NCBI GenBank assembly: GCA_030613745.1
Contig: JAUWLK010000141.1
Location: 1 to 7,033, forward strand
Length of the DNA stretch: 7,033 bases
Source: Flavobacteriaceae bacterium
GTDB lineage: Bacteria; Bacteroidota; Bacteroidia; Flavobacteriales; Flavobacteriaceae
Direction of reading: 5' to 3'
Shown here: positions 1 to 5,159 of the stretch, piece by piece
Layout: each line of letters opens with the position of its first letter
Position numbering within the stretch: position 1 is the first letter of the stretch
Translations under genes and position numbers: made by a program
Notes under the pieces: generated by a model
The model's input: the letters and a program-made list of their open reading frames with translations, nothing else
Databases searched by the model: none
What the model was told of the DNA's origin: nothing

Positions 1-114
1 GTATTTGTACATGTAAATGGACTAGTTGATGAAATCAATGAAGGGGACAAAGTAAGCTACGATGTAGAAGAAAGTCCAAAAGGATTGAATGCAATAAATG
101 TGAAAGTCGTTTAA
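1..114 (+). CDS. Cold-shock protein, CspA family (C-terminal part only)
   Basis: The window opens inside a reading frame of 37 codons ending in TAA at 112-114; the 5' part lies outside. The visible residues begin VFVHVNGLVDEI and include a run close to SYDVEESPKGLNAINVKVV. This is the C-terminal half of the small five-stranded OB-fold cold-shock proteins: the VFVH of RNP-2 followed by the strand ending in PKG-x-x-A-x-NV. The family is about 65-70 residues long, so roughly half is present. Such proteins bind single-stranded RNA or DNA in the cytoplasm and melt RNA structure, often on temperature downshift or as general RNA chaperones. The gene has its own terminator at 144-173 and shows no sign of an operon with the next gene. 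Family assignment is confident; the individual paralogue cannot be named. Confidence 0.9.
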   Translation, partial: VFVHVNGLVDEINEGDKVSYDVEESPKGLNAINVKVV

Positions 115-143
115 TCGATTACTTTTCAACTTATTTGTAAATG

Positions 144-173
144 AAAAGCTTGTCATAACTGACAGGTTTTTTT
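144..173 (+). terminator. Intrinsic terminator of the cold-shock gene
   Basis: An AAAAG-CTTGTC arm (144-154) pairs with GACAGG plus the first T residues (161-171) around the 6-base loop ATAACT, followed by a T-run to 173. It lies 29 bp after the stop codon. The same design (AAAAGCTT, 6-base loop, GG-T7) recurs at 2926-2955 and, less perfectly, at 4913-4946. Confidence 0.85.
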
Positions 174-321
174 GTGAGATTAATTAAACAAATGTGTATA
201 ACAATACCTAAACAGCATGCTACTTGATAGTGCCTGAAAGTTTTGTACATTTAATCCACAGACGAAGGAGCTGTCTATACCATTACTTCCGAAGACTAAG
301 AAGACTTTAAGAAAGACTATT

Positions 322-334
322 GTTATCTGATAAC
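322..334. promoter_or_regulatory. Perfect 13-bp palindrome, possible operator
   Basis: GTTATC-T-GATAAC is a perfect inverted repeat. It sits 17 bp upstream of the -7 element at 352-359, where a -33 element or activator site would be expected. A role in regulating the isomerase-like gene is inferred from position only. Confidence 0.4.
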
Positions 335-351
335 GATAATTTATAAAAGTC

Positions 352-359
352 TATATTTG
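352..359 (+). promoter_or_regulatory. Bacteroidota -7 promoter element for the 437-1471 gene
   Basis: TATATTTG matches the Bacteroidota -7 consensus TAnnTTTG exactly. A TTG lies at 320-322, but the 29-bp spacing is longer than the usual 17-23. The promoter may therefore lean on an activator at the adjacent palindrome. The implied leader is about 70 nt. Confidence 0.55.
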
Positions 360-436
360 TGAATATATAAAAATTAATGATCATAATTACCTAATAATAA
401 AGTTCAACCTATTTTTAAATTTATAATTATAACTAC

Positions 437-1471
437 ATGAAAATGAAAAATAAATCCCTGCTTCCAAAAGTATTAATGATGATCATCGCATCTGCCTTTA
501 TTTTATCCTGTAACTTTGGATCGAAATCTACAGACACTGCCTCATCTACGGAAAAACAAACTGATTCAAATGTTCAAACTACTCCTGATTTTCAAATCTC
601 ACTCGCGCAATGGTCTTTACACCGGACTTATTTTGGAGGAGCTATTGATGATTGGCAGGCATTCGGTAGATTACTCATGGAATCTCCGGATTCTTTATTA
701 CAGGGTGAATTGGACCCAATGGATTTTCCTGAGGTTGCTGCAGGTTATGGGATTAACTCTATAGAATTAGTGAATACCTTTTATTTTAGCAAGGGAGATG
801 ATATGGCCTATTGGGCCGAGTTCAAAAAAAAATGTGATGAATCTGGAGTAACCGTTGGATTGATCATGTGCGATGCACTAGGTAATATCGGAGACTCTGA
901 CCCGGAAGCACGTAAGGCCGCTGTTGAGAAACATTATCCATGGGTAGATATAGCCAATTTTCTTGGAGCACACTCTATACGAGTGAATGCTGCGGGGCAA
1001 GGAACTCCTGAAGAATTGACAGTAAATGCTGTTGATGGACTTTCAAAATTAGGTGAATATGGTGCTTCTAAGGGTATCAATATCATTGTAGAAAATCATG
1101 GTGGTTACTCTTCAGATAGCAAATGGCTTACCGGAATAATGGCAAAAGTGGGGATGAACAATGTAGGAACACTTCCTGATTTCGGAAATTTCTGCATTGA
1201 AATGGGGCCTGAGGGTTGTGTCAAAGAGTATGACCGTTATCAAGGTATTGAGGAGCTAATGCCTTATGCCAAAGGAGTAAGTGCTAAATCACATGATTTT
1301 GATGAGAAAGGAAACGAAGTAGAATACGATTTTCTTAGAATTATGAAGATTGTAAAAGAATCAGGTTTCAAAGGTTATGTTGGAATCGAATACGAAGGTA
1401 GACAGCTTTCCGAAGATGAAGGAATTAAACGAACAAAAGCATTACTCGAGAAAGTATTTAAAGAATTATAG
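437..1471 (+). CDS. Lipoprotein TIM-barrel protein, sugar phosphate isomerase/epimerase family
   Basis: The 344-residue product starts with a lysine-rich n-region, a hydrophobic core and a lipobox ending ILSC. Cys25 is therefore the likely lipidated residue, and the protein is probably anchored outside the inner membrane. After a Ser/Thr-rich linker (26-50), the fold begins at ISLAQWSLHR (54-63), typical of xylose-isomerase-like TIM barrels. Likely metal ligands are Glu219 in IVENHGG, Asp248 in LPDFGNF, His286 in AKSHDFD and Glu318 in GIEYEG. This is the usual Glu-Asp-His-Glu set, so the site looks intact. The substrate cannot be told; members isomerise or epimerise sugars or cyclitols, and exported Bacteroidota forms often sit in carbohydrate-use loci. 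No such neighbours are visible here. The ATG at 437 gives a normal signal peptide; the ATG at 443 would also work. No Shine-Dalgarno sequence is evident. The gene is monocistronic and convergent with the protease gene. Confidence 0.88.
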   Translation: MKMKNKSLLPKVLMMIIASAFILSCNFGSKSTDTASSTEKQTDSNVQTTPDFQISLAQWSLHRTYFGGAIDDWQAFGRLLMESPDSLLQGELDPMDFPEVAAGYGINSIELVNTFYFSKGDDMAYWAEFKKKCDESGVTVGLIMCDALGNIGDSDPEARKAAVEKHYPWVDIANFLGAHSIRVNAAGQGTPEELTVNAVDGLSKLGEYGASKGINIIVENHGGYSSDSKWLTGIMAKVGMNNVGTLPDFGNFCIEMGPEGCVKEYDRYQGIEELMPYAKGVSAKSHDFDEKGNEVEYDFLRIMKIVKESGFKGYVGIEYEGRQLSEDEGIKRTKALLEKVFKEL

Positions 1472-1537
1472 TGATAATATCACATGTTATCAACTGATAA
1501 TTTATCCAGAGGTATTTATTTGATTAGAATATATTCT
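1471..1537. repeat. Cluster of three short inverted repeats after the isomerase-like gene
   Basis: GTGATA-A-TATCAC (1471-1483) starts on the last base of the stop codon. TTATC-AACT-GATAA follows at 1488-1500, and the palindrome AGAATATATTCT at 1526-1537. No T-run follows them, so they are not clear terminators. They could stabilise the mRNA 3' end or be chance in AT-rich DNA. Confidence 0.35.
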
Positions 1538-1584
1538 GAAAAAGGTATTACAGTTAGGAAGTTGATTAAGGAATAAAGGAATAC

Positions 1585-1620
1585 ATAAAAAACCAGTCAT
1601 ATTATTATAACTGGTCTTTT
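1585..1620. terminator. Bidirectional terminator between convergent genes
   Basis: ACCAGT (1592-1597) pairs with ACTGGT (1610-1615). An A-run before the stem gives a minus-strand T-tract for the protease gene, and TCTTTT after it serves the plus strand. It belongs to the ACCAGT/ACTGGT hairpin family also found at 3006, 3669 and 5895, with diverged forms at 5160 and 5471. Confidence 0.85.
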
Positions 1621-1647
1621 GGGATGGTTAAAATATTTTTTAAAACA

Positions 1648-2619
1648 TTAATTATTAGGCCATTCTGCCCAATTACTGCAGTGCCCTGCCTTATCAGTTT
1701 TTTCAATTGAGGTCTGAATACCTGTGTATCCAGCATTCATAACAGCTCTTGGTGCAAAATGAAATTTTCCATTGGAATTAGATATAAATAACTTTCCAAA
1801 ATGACCTTGGCTAAGTCCATGACCAGCCTCATGTAAGGCTACTGTTTCAACATCAATATGATTCATTCCATCATCAGCCCATGGAAAAGCATCATTATAA
1901 TAAATTTCTCTCCAAGCCACATCATATTTACCATTATTATCAAGATCAATAGGATTTCCATTGTTATCCACCCAAATAATTGTAAAAGTAACCCCTAAGA
2001 TATTGCTTCCAGGTCCCCAGATTGCATCAAATAATGGCTCATGCCAACCACAATGAACTACATCTGAAACATAATTAAAACTACCTCCTAAACCAAATAA
2101 AGCAGATATAAAACCAGTAGGCCTTCCATCATTTGGTAATTCGGTCATTCCTAATTCTGAACAAGTAACTCCTTCCCATGTAGCCATTGCTCTATCAATA
2201 GCAGCATTTGAAACTGAAACAGCCATATCACTTGTTGGTCTATTATTATCGACATAATAAGATATGTCATTTGTTCCATCGGAAAAATCTGAATAAATAT
2301 CTGGAGCAAAATCTCCTGCAAGTTGTTTGTTACCAACATTCATGAAAAAAACTGTATTTCCCATTTCATCACTATCCCCAGTAGTAATATATTCTGCCAT
2401 ATAAAGAGCTGCTTTTCGAGTTTCAGATGATTTTAAAAGACCTTCTCCATTATTATTAATAGAAATGGATTGTAGTGTAGATCCTATATCAATATATGTA
2501 GGGGCTTTCACAGCTATTTCTTTAAAAGATGATTCTTCTAAAAAAACATCTTCACTTTCGGTTTGACAAGCAAATATTAATAGTGTTAAAACTGTTATTG
2601 CTAAAAATTTTGTTTTCAT
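1648..2619 (-). CDS. Secreted lipoprotein zinc metalloprotease, metzincin (matrixin-like)
   Basis: The 323-residue product has a signal peptide ending in LLIFAC, so Cys18 is the likely lipidated residue. A poorly conserved region follows, then the catalytic part from about residue 130. The motif HEAGHGLSQGH (263-273) gives the metzincin layout HExxHxxxxxH: His263, His267 and His273 as zinc ligands and Glu264 as the catalytic base. The usual Gly at position 8 is Ser270. A Met-turn candidate follows at PRAVMNAGY (Met294). DLDNNGKYD (225-233) looks like a calcium-binding loop, as in many secreted metzincins. Cysteines at 153, 190 and 314 could form a disulfide. It probably cleaves proteins or peptides at the cell surface; the substrate is unknown. 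ATG 2619 gives the intact signal peptide. A -7 element lies upstream (2654-2661), and the gene stands alone with its own terminator. The superfamily is confident, the exact family less so. Confidence 0.85.
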   Translation of the reverse strand: MKTKFLAITVLTLLIFACQTESEDVFLEESSFKEIAVKAPTYIDIGSTLQSISINNNGEGLLKSSETRKAALYMAEYITTGDSDEMGNTVFFMNVGNKQLAGDFAPDIYSDFSDGTNDISYYVDNNRPTSDMAVSVSNAAIDRAMATWEGVTCSELGMTELPNDGRPTGFISALFGLGGSFNYVSDVVHCGWHEPLFDAIWGPGSNILGVTFTIIWVDNNGNPIDLDNNGKYDVAWREIYYNDAFPWADDGMNHIDVETVALHEAGHGLSQGHFGKLFISNSNGKFHFAPRAVMNAGYTGIQTSIEKTDKAGHCSNWAEWPNN

Positions 2620-2653
2620 AATATAAGGGATTTAATTAAATTGTTATTTGTAT

Positions 2654-2661
2654 CAAAAATA
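2654..2661 (-). promoter_or_regulatory. -7 promoter element of the metalloprotease gene
   Basis: On the minus strand this reads TATTTTTG, an exact TAnnTTTG match, 34 bp before the ATG. No TTG is found at the expected -33 spacing, so the promoter is only half supported. Confidence 0.45.
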
Positions 2662-2784
2662 TTACTATTCTATTTTAAATGAAATTGACATGTGATGAAT
2701 GAATACTTAAAATGTCCAAGCATACCTATTTTTTTATCAAAGCAAATTATTTATGACTCTTAAAAATATATATTAAAGGTGCTA

Positions 2785-2904
2785 ATGAAAATGTTTAATG
2801 CAATTATCAAAATCATATTCTTGTTAATCAATCTGTTATGGAGCTGTGAGAGCTCCCGTTCAGACCGAAACAAAAATAGTTGTGTTATTAACATTAAGTG
2901 TTAA
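2785..2904 (+). CDS. Possible 39-residue lipoprotein of unknown function
   Basis: An ATG at 2785 opens 39 codons ending in TAA at 2902-2904, with a terminator 21 bp further on. AAAGGTG about 8 bp upstream of the ATG resembles a ribosome binding site, which is uncommon in this window. The peptide begins MKMFNAIIKII, continues with a hydrophobic core and ends it in LLWSC, a plausible lipobox with Cys22. The mature part would be a short Cys-Glu-Ser-Ser tail ending NKNSCVINIKC. I do not recognise it. The last part lies in a repeat whose second copy (4846-4946) keeps the NKNS-x-x-(V/I)-x-(V/I)-K ending but has no signal peptide. It may be a small lysis or entericidin-like lipoprotein, a truncated larger lipoprotein, or non-coding. 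Confidence 0.45.
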   Translation: MKMFNAIIKIIFLLINLLWSCESSRSDRNKNSCVINIKC

Positions 2905-2956
2905 AACTTAGTCGGTTAACTAATGAAAAGCTTCAGTTAATTCTGAGGTTTTTTTG
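2858..2956 (+). repeat. Diverged repeat of about 100 bp, copy 1
   Basis: It aligns with 4846-4946 over its whole length. Shared pieces include GTTCA-nn-CCG-n-AACAAAAATAGTT, a stop codon at the same place, GGTTA-n-TTAATGAAA-like sequence and the CTTCAG ... CTGAGG terminator. It covers the end of the 39-codon frame plus its terminator. By eye roughly three quarters of positions match. Confidence 0.75.
2926..2955 (+). terminator. Intrinsic terminator of the 2785-2904 frame
   Basis: AAAAG-CTTCAG (2926-2936) pairs with CTGAGG plus T residues (2943-2953) around the loop TTAATT, followed by T residues to 2955. Stem length, loop length and flanking bases match the cold-shock terminator at 144-173. 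Confidence 0.85.
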
Positions 2957-3005
2957 TTTTATAGAGTGAATAATTTCTTTGAATTATATATAGATATTTA
3001 TTAAA

Positions 3006-3034
3006 TAAAAAAACCAGTCATATTTCAACTGGTT
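3006..3034 (-). terminator. Terminator of the 171-residue gene
   Basis: AACCAGT (3012-3018) pairs with ACTGGTT (3028-3034). Reading leftwards on the minus strand, a run of T residues follows the stem. It ends 21 bp past the stop codon of the 3056-3571 gene and belongs to the ACCAGT/ACTGGT hairpin family. Confidence 0.88.
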
Positions 3035-3055
3035 CTTGGGGATAAACAATAATAA

Positions 3056-3571
3056 TTAATCCTTTTTTTGAATAAAACCTTCGGTATTATAATAAAATCC
3101 AATCTCAGAATCAAAAGTGTAAGTCCATTTAGCAACCAGATCTTTCACTTCACCCTCTTTACCAATACCAACAGCCTCTGCTACTATACTAAAAGGAGAT
3201 TTTTCGTTATATGGAGGATCTTCTTTAGGGGTTATCCATCCAAACCAAGATAATTCCCATCTTCCACGGGATTTATCATCGATGTTTTCGCCATCCACAA
3301 TTATCTCAGCCTTACCCCATATTTTTGCTTTGAGACCATCTTCTTCAGTCAATGAATTGATATACCAAAAAGATTTTCCTGTAACCCTCCAATCAGTTGC
3401 TTTATCATACCACTCAACAATATTATTTATCACTTGTGTCTTGCCATTTGGTAGTTTAATTGTTGTTCCTTTTATTTCAGGTTTATTTGCAGGATTTGAT
3501 GAACCAGTAAATGATATTTGCCCTTTTTTTAAAGATTTTGTTTCTAGATTACTTAAGGTTGATTGTTTCAT
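3056..3571 (-). CDS. Hypothetical protein, 171 residues, tryptophan-rich
   Basis: I do not recognise a named family. The product has no signal peptide, no membrane segment and no cysteine, so it is probably cytoplasmic. Eight tryptophans are spread along it (54, 61, 69, 85, 105, 109, 112, 149), several in alternating hydrophobic strands such as WRVTGKSFWYIN (61-72) and RGRWELSWFGW (102-112). The composition and pattern suggest a mostly beta fold, perhaps a small barrel. The N-terminus (1-35) is polar and likely flexible. It is not in an operon with the 121-residue gene: a terminator and its own promoter region lie between them. Both genes share the same tandem FNR-like control site (3625-3663 here) at the same distance from the start, so they are probably expressed together. 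ATG 3571 is the first start in frame after that site. Confidence 0.75.
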   Translation of the reverse strand: MKQSTLSNLETKSLKKGQISFTGSSNPANKPEIKGTTIKLPNGKTQVINNIVEWYDKATDWRVTGKSFWYINSLTEEDGLKAKIWGKAEIIVDGENIDDKSRGRWELSWFGWITPKEDPPYNEKSPFSIVAEAVGIGKEGEVKDLVAKWTYTFDSEIGFYYNTEGFIQKKD

Positions 3572-3624
3572 AGTTTATATTTTTTAAATTAATCTAACGA
3601 ATTAGTATCAATATCTCAAACCGA

Positions 3625-3663
3625 CAATGATGATAATCAATGAAATTATTGATAGTTATCAAT
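3625..3663 (-). promoter_or_regulatory. Tandem FNR/CRP-like dyads at the promoter of the 171-residue gene
   Basis: On the minus strand the distal dyad TTGAT-AACT-ATCAA (3649-3662) is a perfect match to the E. coli FNR consensus TTGAT-N4-ATCAA. The proximal dyad TTGAT-TATC-ATCAT (3627-3640) has one mismatch. Their centres are 22 bp apart, two helical turns. The TTG of a -33 element (3625-3627) is the edge of the proximal dyad. The matching -7 element is poor: TTCGTTAG on the minus strand at 3594-3601, 23 bp away. That fits an activator-dependent promoter. The regulator itself is not in the window. Confidence 0.65.
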
Positions 3664-3668
3664 GAATA

Positions 3669-3698
3669 TAAAAACCAGTCACACTTCTATAACTGGTT
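3669..3698 (-). terminator. Terminator of the 121-residue gene
   Basis: AACCAGT (3673-3679) pairs with ACTGGTT (3692-3698), with a minus-strand T-tract beyond it. It lies 17 bp past the stop codon of the 3716-4081 gene and only 5 bp from the control site of the next gene. It belongs to the ACCAGT/ACTGGT hairpin family. Confidence 0.87.
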
Positions 3699-3715
3699 AT
3701 TGAAGGGGTGATAGT

Positions 3716-4081
3716 TTATCCAATTGCTCCTTCTAATTCTAATTCATCAAATTCTCCTTCTCCTACTGGCTCTTTACCAGTCCTAATAAAACCTATTTTT
3801 GAAGACTCATTATAACGAAAATAAATAGGTTTTTCATTTCTTAAAAGGTCTAAAATATGACTATACATAGACAAAGGGTAACGCAAGTAAACTAATTTAG
3901 AATTAATAGAATAATAATTTTCAGGAATGCGTTTTTTGCCAGGATAGAAATTTGCTTCCAGTATAAGACTGTTATCATTATAACATCGAATTATAGCACG
4001 TGGATTCAAAGGCTTTTTTATAGTAGGTCCTGCTTGTAAGTGCACCCAATACTTCTCTATTTTACCAGTTATTGTATCCAT
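3716..4081 (-). CDS. Hypothetical protein, 121 residues
   Basis: There is no signal peptide or membrane segment, so a small soluble cytoplasmic protein is likely. The order is: a beta-rich N-terminal part beginning ITGKIEKYWVHLQ (4-16), a single cysteine (Cys33), a likely helix SMYSHILDLLRNEKP (71-85), a strand IYFRYNESSKIGFIRT (86-101) and an acidic tail with EPVGEGE and DELELEG. The strand-helix-strand ending with GKEPVGE resembles uncharacterised small bacterial proteins I have an impression of, but I cannot name a family or function. The ATG at 4081 lies 27 bp after a good -7 element, and the promoter carries the same tandem FNR-like dyads as the 171-residue gene. It has its own terminator, so it is a single-gene unit. 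Confidence 0.75.
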   Translation of the reverse strand: MDTITGKIEKYWVHLQAGPTIKKPLNPRAIIRCYNDNSLILEANFYPGKKRIPENYYSINSKLVYLRYPLSMYSHILDLLRNEKPIYFRYNESSKIGFIRTGKEPVGEGEFDELELEGAIG

Positions 4082-4107
4082 AATATAAGTTTTAAATTAA
4101 TATTCCC

Positions 4108-4138
4108 CTAATGTAATGTTCGTAATAGTAACAGGCAA
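4108..4138 (-). promoter_or_regulatory. Promoter of the 121-residue gene
   Basis: On the minus strand TTG (4136-4138), a 20-bp spacer and TACATTAG (4108-4115) match the Bacteroidota TTG/TAnnTTTG pattern with one mismatch. The start codon follows 26 bp downstream. Confidence 0.6.
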
Positions 4139-4174
4139 TGATATTGGTCAATAGAATAATTGATTTTAATCAAT
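4136..4174 (-). promoter_or_regulatory. Tandem FNR/CRP-like dyads at the promoter of the 121-residue gene
   Basis: The distal dyad TTGAT-TAAA-ATCAA (4160-4173) is a perfect FNR-type box. The proximal TTGAC-CAAT-ATCAT (4138-4151) has two mismatches. Centres are 22 bp apart. With a start site about 4 bp past the -7 element, they fall near -40 and -62, the classic class II and class I activator positions. Layout and spacing copy the site at 3625-3663. Confidence 0.65.
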
Positions 4175-4194
4175 AAACTTAAAAATATACTGAT

Positions 4195-4231
4195 AAAAAA
4201 AAGGATATAATATTTTAAGTTATATCCTTTT
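4195..4231. terminator. Strong hairpin, bidirectional terminator
   Basis: AAGGATATAA (4201-4210) pairs perfectly with TTATATCCTT (4220-4229), with eight A residues before and T residues after the stem. On the minus strand it would end any transcript entering from the gene-poor stretch before the 121-residue gene's promoter. No gene precedes it closely. Confidence 0.75.
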
Positions 4232-4495
4232 CTACATTTAAACTGTATCCTTTTGAAAGATTTTAAAGATATATTAATTCAAACAAAACTATAAGATATC
4301 TATATTATCTTAAAAATATACAATTTGATTTCAATTATAAAACTTCATGTATTACAGAATTGCTACAATTTTTTAAAATAATTTTATCCTATTCAGCTAA
4401 ATAATCAATTTAGAGGAGTTTATATAATTAAGTTATATGTTGAGAATTGTACAACTTAAAGGAAATTGATTAAAAAATAAAATAATTTCATAAAA

Positions 4496-4527
4496 TAACC
4501 CAAAATTGGTTAACATATTTTGGGTTA
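4496..4527 (-). terminator. Perfect 11-bp hairpin, possible minus-strand terminator
   Basis: TAACCCAAAAT (4496-4506) pairs with ATTTTGGGTTA (4517-4527) around a 10-base loop. On the minus strand the stem is followed by TTTTATG, a weak T-tract. No gene precedes it. Confidence 0.45.
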
Positions 4528-4620
4528 CAATGAAATGATAAGATCAAAAAATGGGTATTATTATTATTAAGCTACTTTATTATTTGATAGTGTTTATTTT
4601 CAATGATTAAAACTAATACT

Positions 4621-4639
4621 TTTCTATAATGTATAGAAA
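4621..4639. promoter_or_regulatory. Perfect 19-bp palindrome, possible operator or stem
   Basis: TTTCTATA-ATG-TATAGAAA has 8-bp arms around 3 bases. This is close to the 7-3-7 layout of the palindromes at 5294 and 5717, with different sequence. It is followed at about 4647-4671 by a GGAC ... GTCC inverted pair, so a structured RNA is also possible. No promoter is evident. Confidence 0.35.
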
Positions 4640-4835
4640 TAGTTTAGGACGAAGTAGAGTTTGAACTGTCCGAATGATGATATTTATTTATCAAGAGAAA
4701 TTTATTTGTTTAAATATTTAATTTGAAAATAGGACTATTGTGAGAAAATTAATTAAGCGATAAAAGATAAATATAAAGAGTTATTCTTTTTAAAGTAAAT
4801 AAAATATATACAAAATCAAGTAGTTATGTGTCGGA

Positions 4836-4892
4836 ATGATGATTTGTTCAATCCGCAACAAAAATAGTTATGATGTTGATGTTAAGTTTTAA
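4836..4892 (+). pseudogene. Truncated copy of the 39-residue lipoprotein's end
   Basis: The frame starting at ATG 4836 has 18 codons and ends NKNSYDVDVKF, against NKNSCVINIKC in the 2785-2904 frame. The stop lies at the same place in the repeat and is followed by the same type of terminator. The upstream sequence does not encode a signal peptide, and a stop codon (TAG 4821-4823) closes the frame five codons before the ATG. It is most simply the 3' end of a lost gene, though the repeat might be conserved for its RNA. Confidence 0.35.
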
Positions 4893-4946
4893 AATTAGTT
4901 GGTTAGTTAATGAAAGACTTCAGTTATATCTGAGGTTTTATTTTTA
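4846..4946 (+). repeat. Diverged repeat of about 100 bp, copy 2
   Basis: This is the partner of 2858-2956, in the same orientation and about 2 kb away. The terminator stem and the AACAAAAATAGTT core are the best-kept parts. Confidence 0.75.
4913..4946 (+). terminator. Plus-strand terminator of repeat copy 2
   Basis: CTTCAG (4918-4923) pairs with CTGAGG (4930-4935) around TTATAT, extended by A/T and G-T pairs, and followed by TTTTATTTTTT. It has the same layout as 2926-2955, and no intact gene precedes it. Confidence 0.7.
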
Positions 4947-5032
4947 TAAGGTATACGTATCAGCATCGGACTTTTCTTTCCTTTTTAATATTAGTAAATT
5001 TTAACAATATTTTGAATTTAATCAAATAAATG

Positions 5033-5063
5033 AAAAAAACCTGAATGAAAAACACTCAGGTTT
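5033..5063 (-). terminator. Orphan minus-strand terminator
   Basis: AAACCTGA (5037-5044) pairs with TCAGGTTT (5056-5063). On the minus strand the stem extends through a G-T pair (CCTGAGTG with CATTCAGG) and is followed by seven T residues. It resembles the ACCGAAAT hairpins at 5354 and 5780 in layout and position within the repeated unit. Confidence 0.8.
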
Positions 5064-5108
5064 GAAATAGCTAATTAAAATATTTCCCCAAAAAATATTT
5101 TAAAAAAT
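5033..5108 (-). ncRNA. Candidate small RNA with two hairpins, about 70 nt
   Basis: A promoter at 5109-5136 would start a transcript near 5103, and the terminator at 5033-5063 would end it. Between them the minus strand forms TAAAATATTT ... AAATATTTTA around a TTTGGGG loop. The RNA would thus be a stem with a G-rich loop followed by a terminator stem. There is no start codon with a sensible frame inside. This is inferred from sequence alone. Confidence 0.4.
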
Positions 5109-5136
5109 CAAATATAGTTATTAAAGACTTAAGCAA
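5109..5136 (-). promoter_or_regulatory. Promoter of the candidate small RNA at 5033-5108
   Basis: On the minus strand TTG (5134-5136), a 17-bp spacer and TATATTTG (5109-5116) match the Bacteroidota consensus exactly. Confidence 0.6.
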
Positions 5137-5159
5137 TATGACATTTATCATTAGGCCAT

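Larger units (their letters stand above)
174..436. other. Intergenic stretch with no recognisable gene
   Basis: This follows the cold-shock terminator. Bases about 200-315 are less AT-rich than their surroundings. They hold a minus-strand frame without a usable start and short interrupted plus-strand frames. Neither resembles a protein I know, so this may be decayed coding sequence. The right half carries a palindrome (322-334) and a -7 promoter element (352-359) for the next gene, followed by an AT-rich leader of about 70 bp. Confidence 0.5.

Noticed and set aside
516..764. An 82-codon plus-strand frame inside the isomerase-like gene
   Set aside because: It lies in another frame of a well-supported gene and its composition is not protein-like.
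2151..2339. A 62-codon minus-strand frame inside the protease gene
   Set aside because: It is a shifted-frame shadow of the metzincin gene, with low-complexity Ile/Leu/Gln runs.
3068..3587. Two plus-strand frames (61 and 101 codons) opposite the 171-residue gene
   Set aside because: They are antisense to a gene with its own promoter site and terminator, and have no promoter or terminator of their own.
4551..4610. A 19-codon plus-strand frame of mostly Ile, Leu and Tyr
   Set aside because: It is rich in ATT and TTA codons from AT-rich sequence, with no promoter or ribosome binding site, and it overlaps a segment related to the other repeat units.
5071..5151. A 26-codon minus-strand frame beginning MINVILLKSL, hydrophobic and ending before a terminator
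   Set aside because: A consensus promoter lies inside it and its start lies just behind the T-tract of another terminator, so it would hardly be transcribed whole. It remains only a weak toxin-like peptide candidate.
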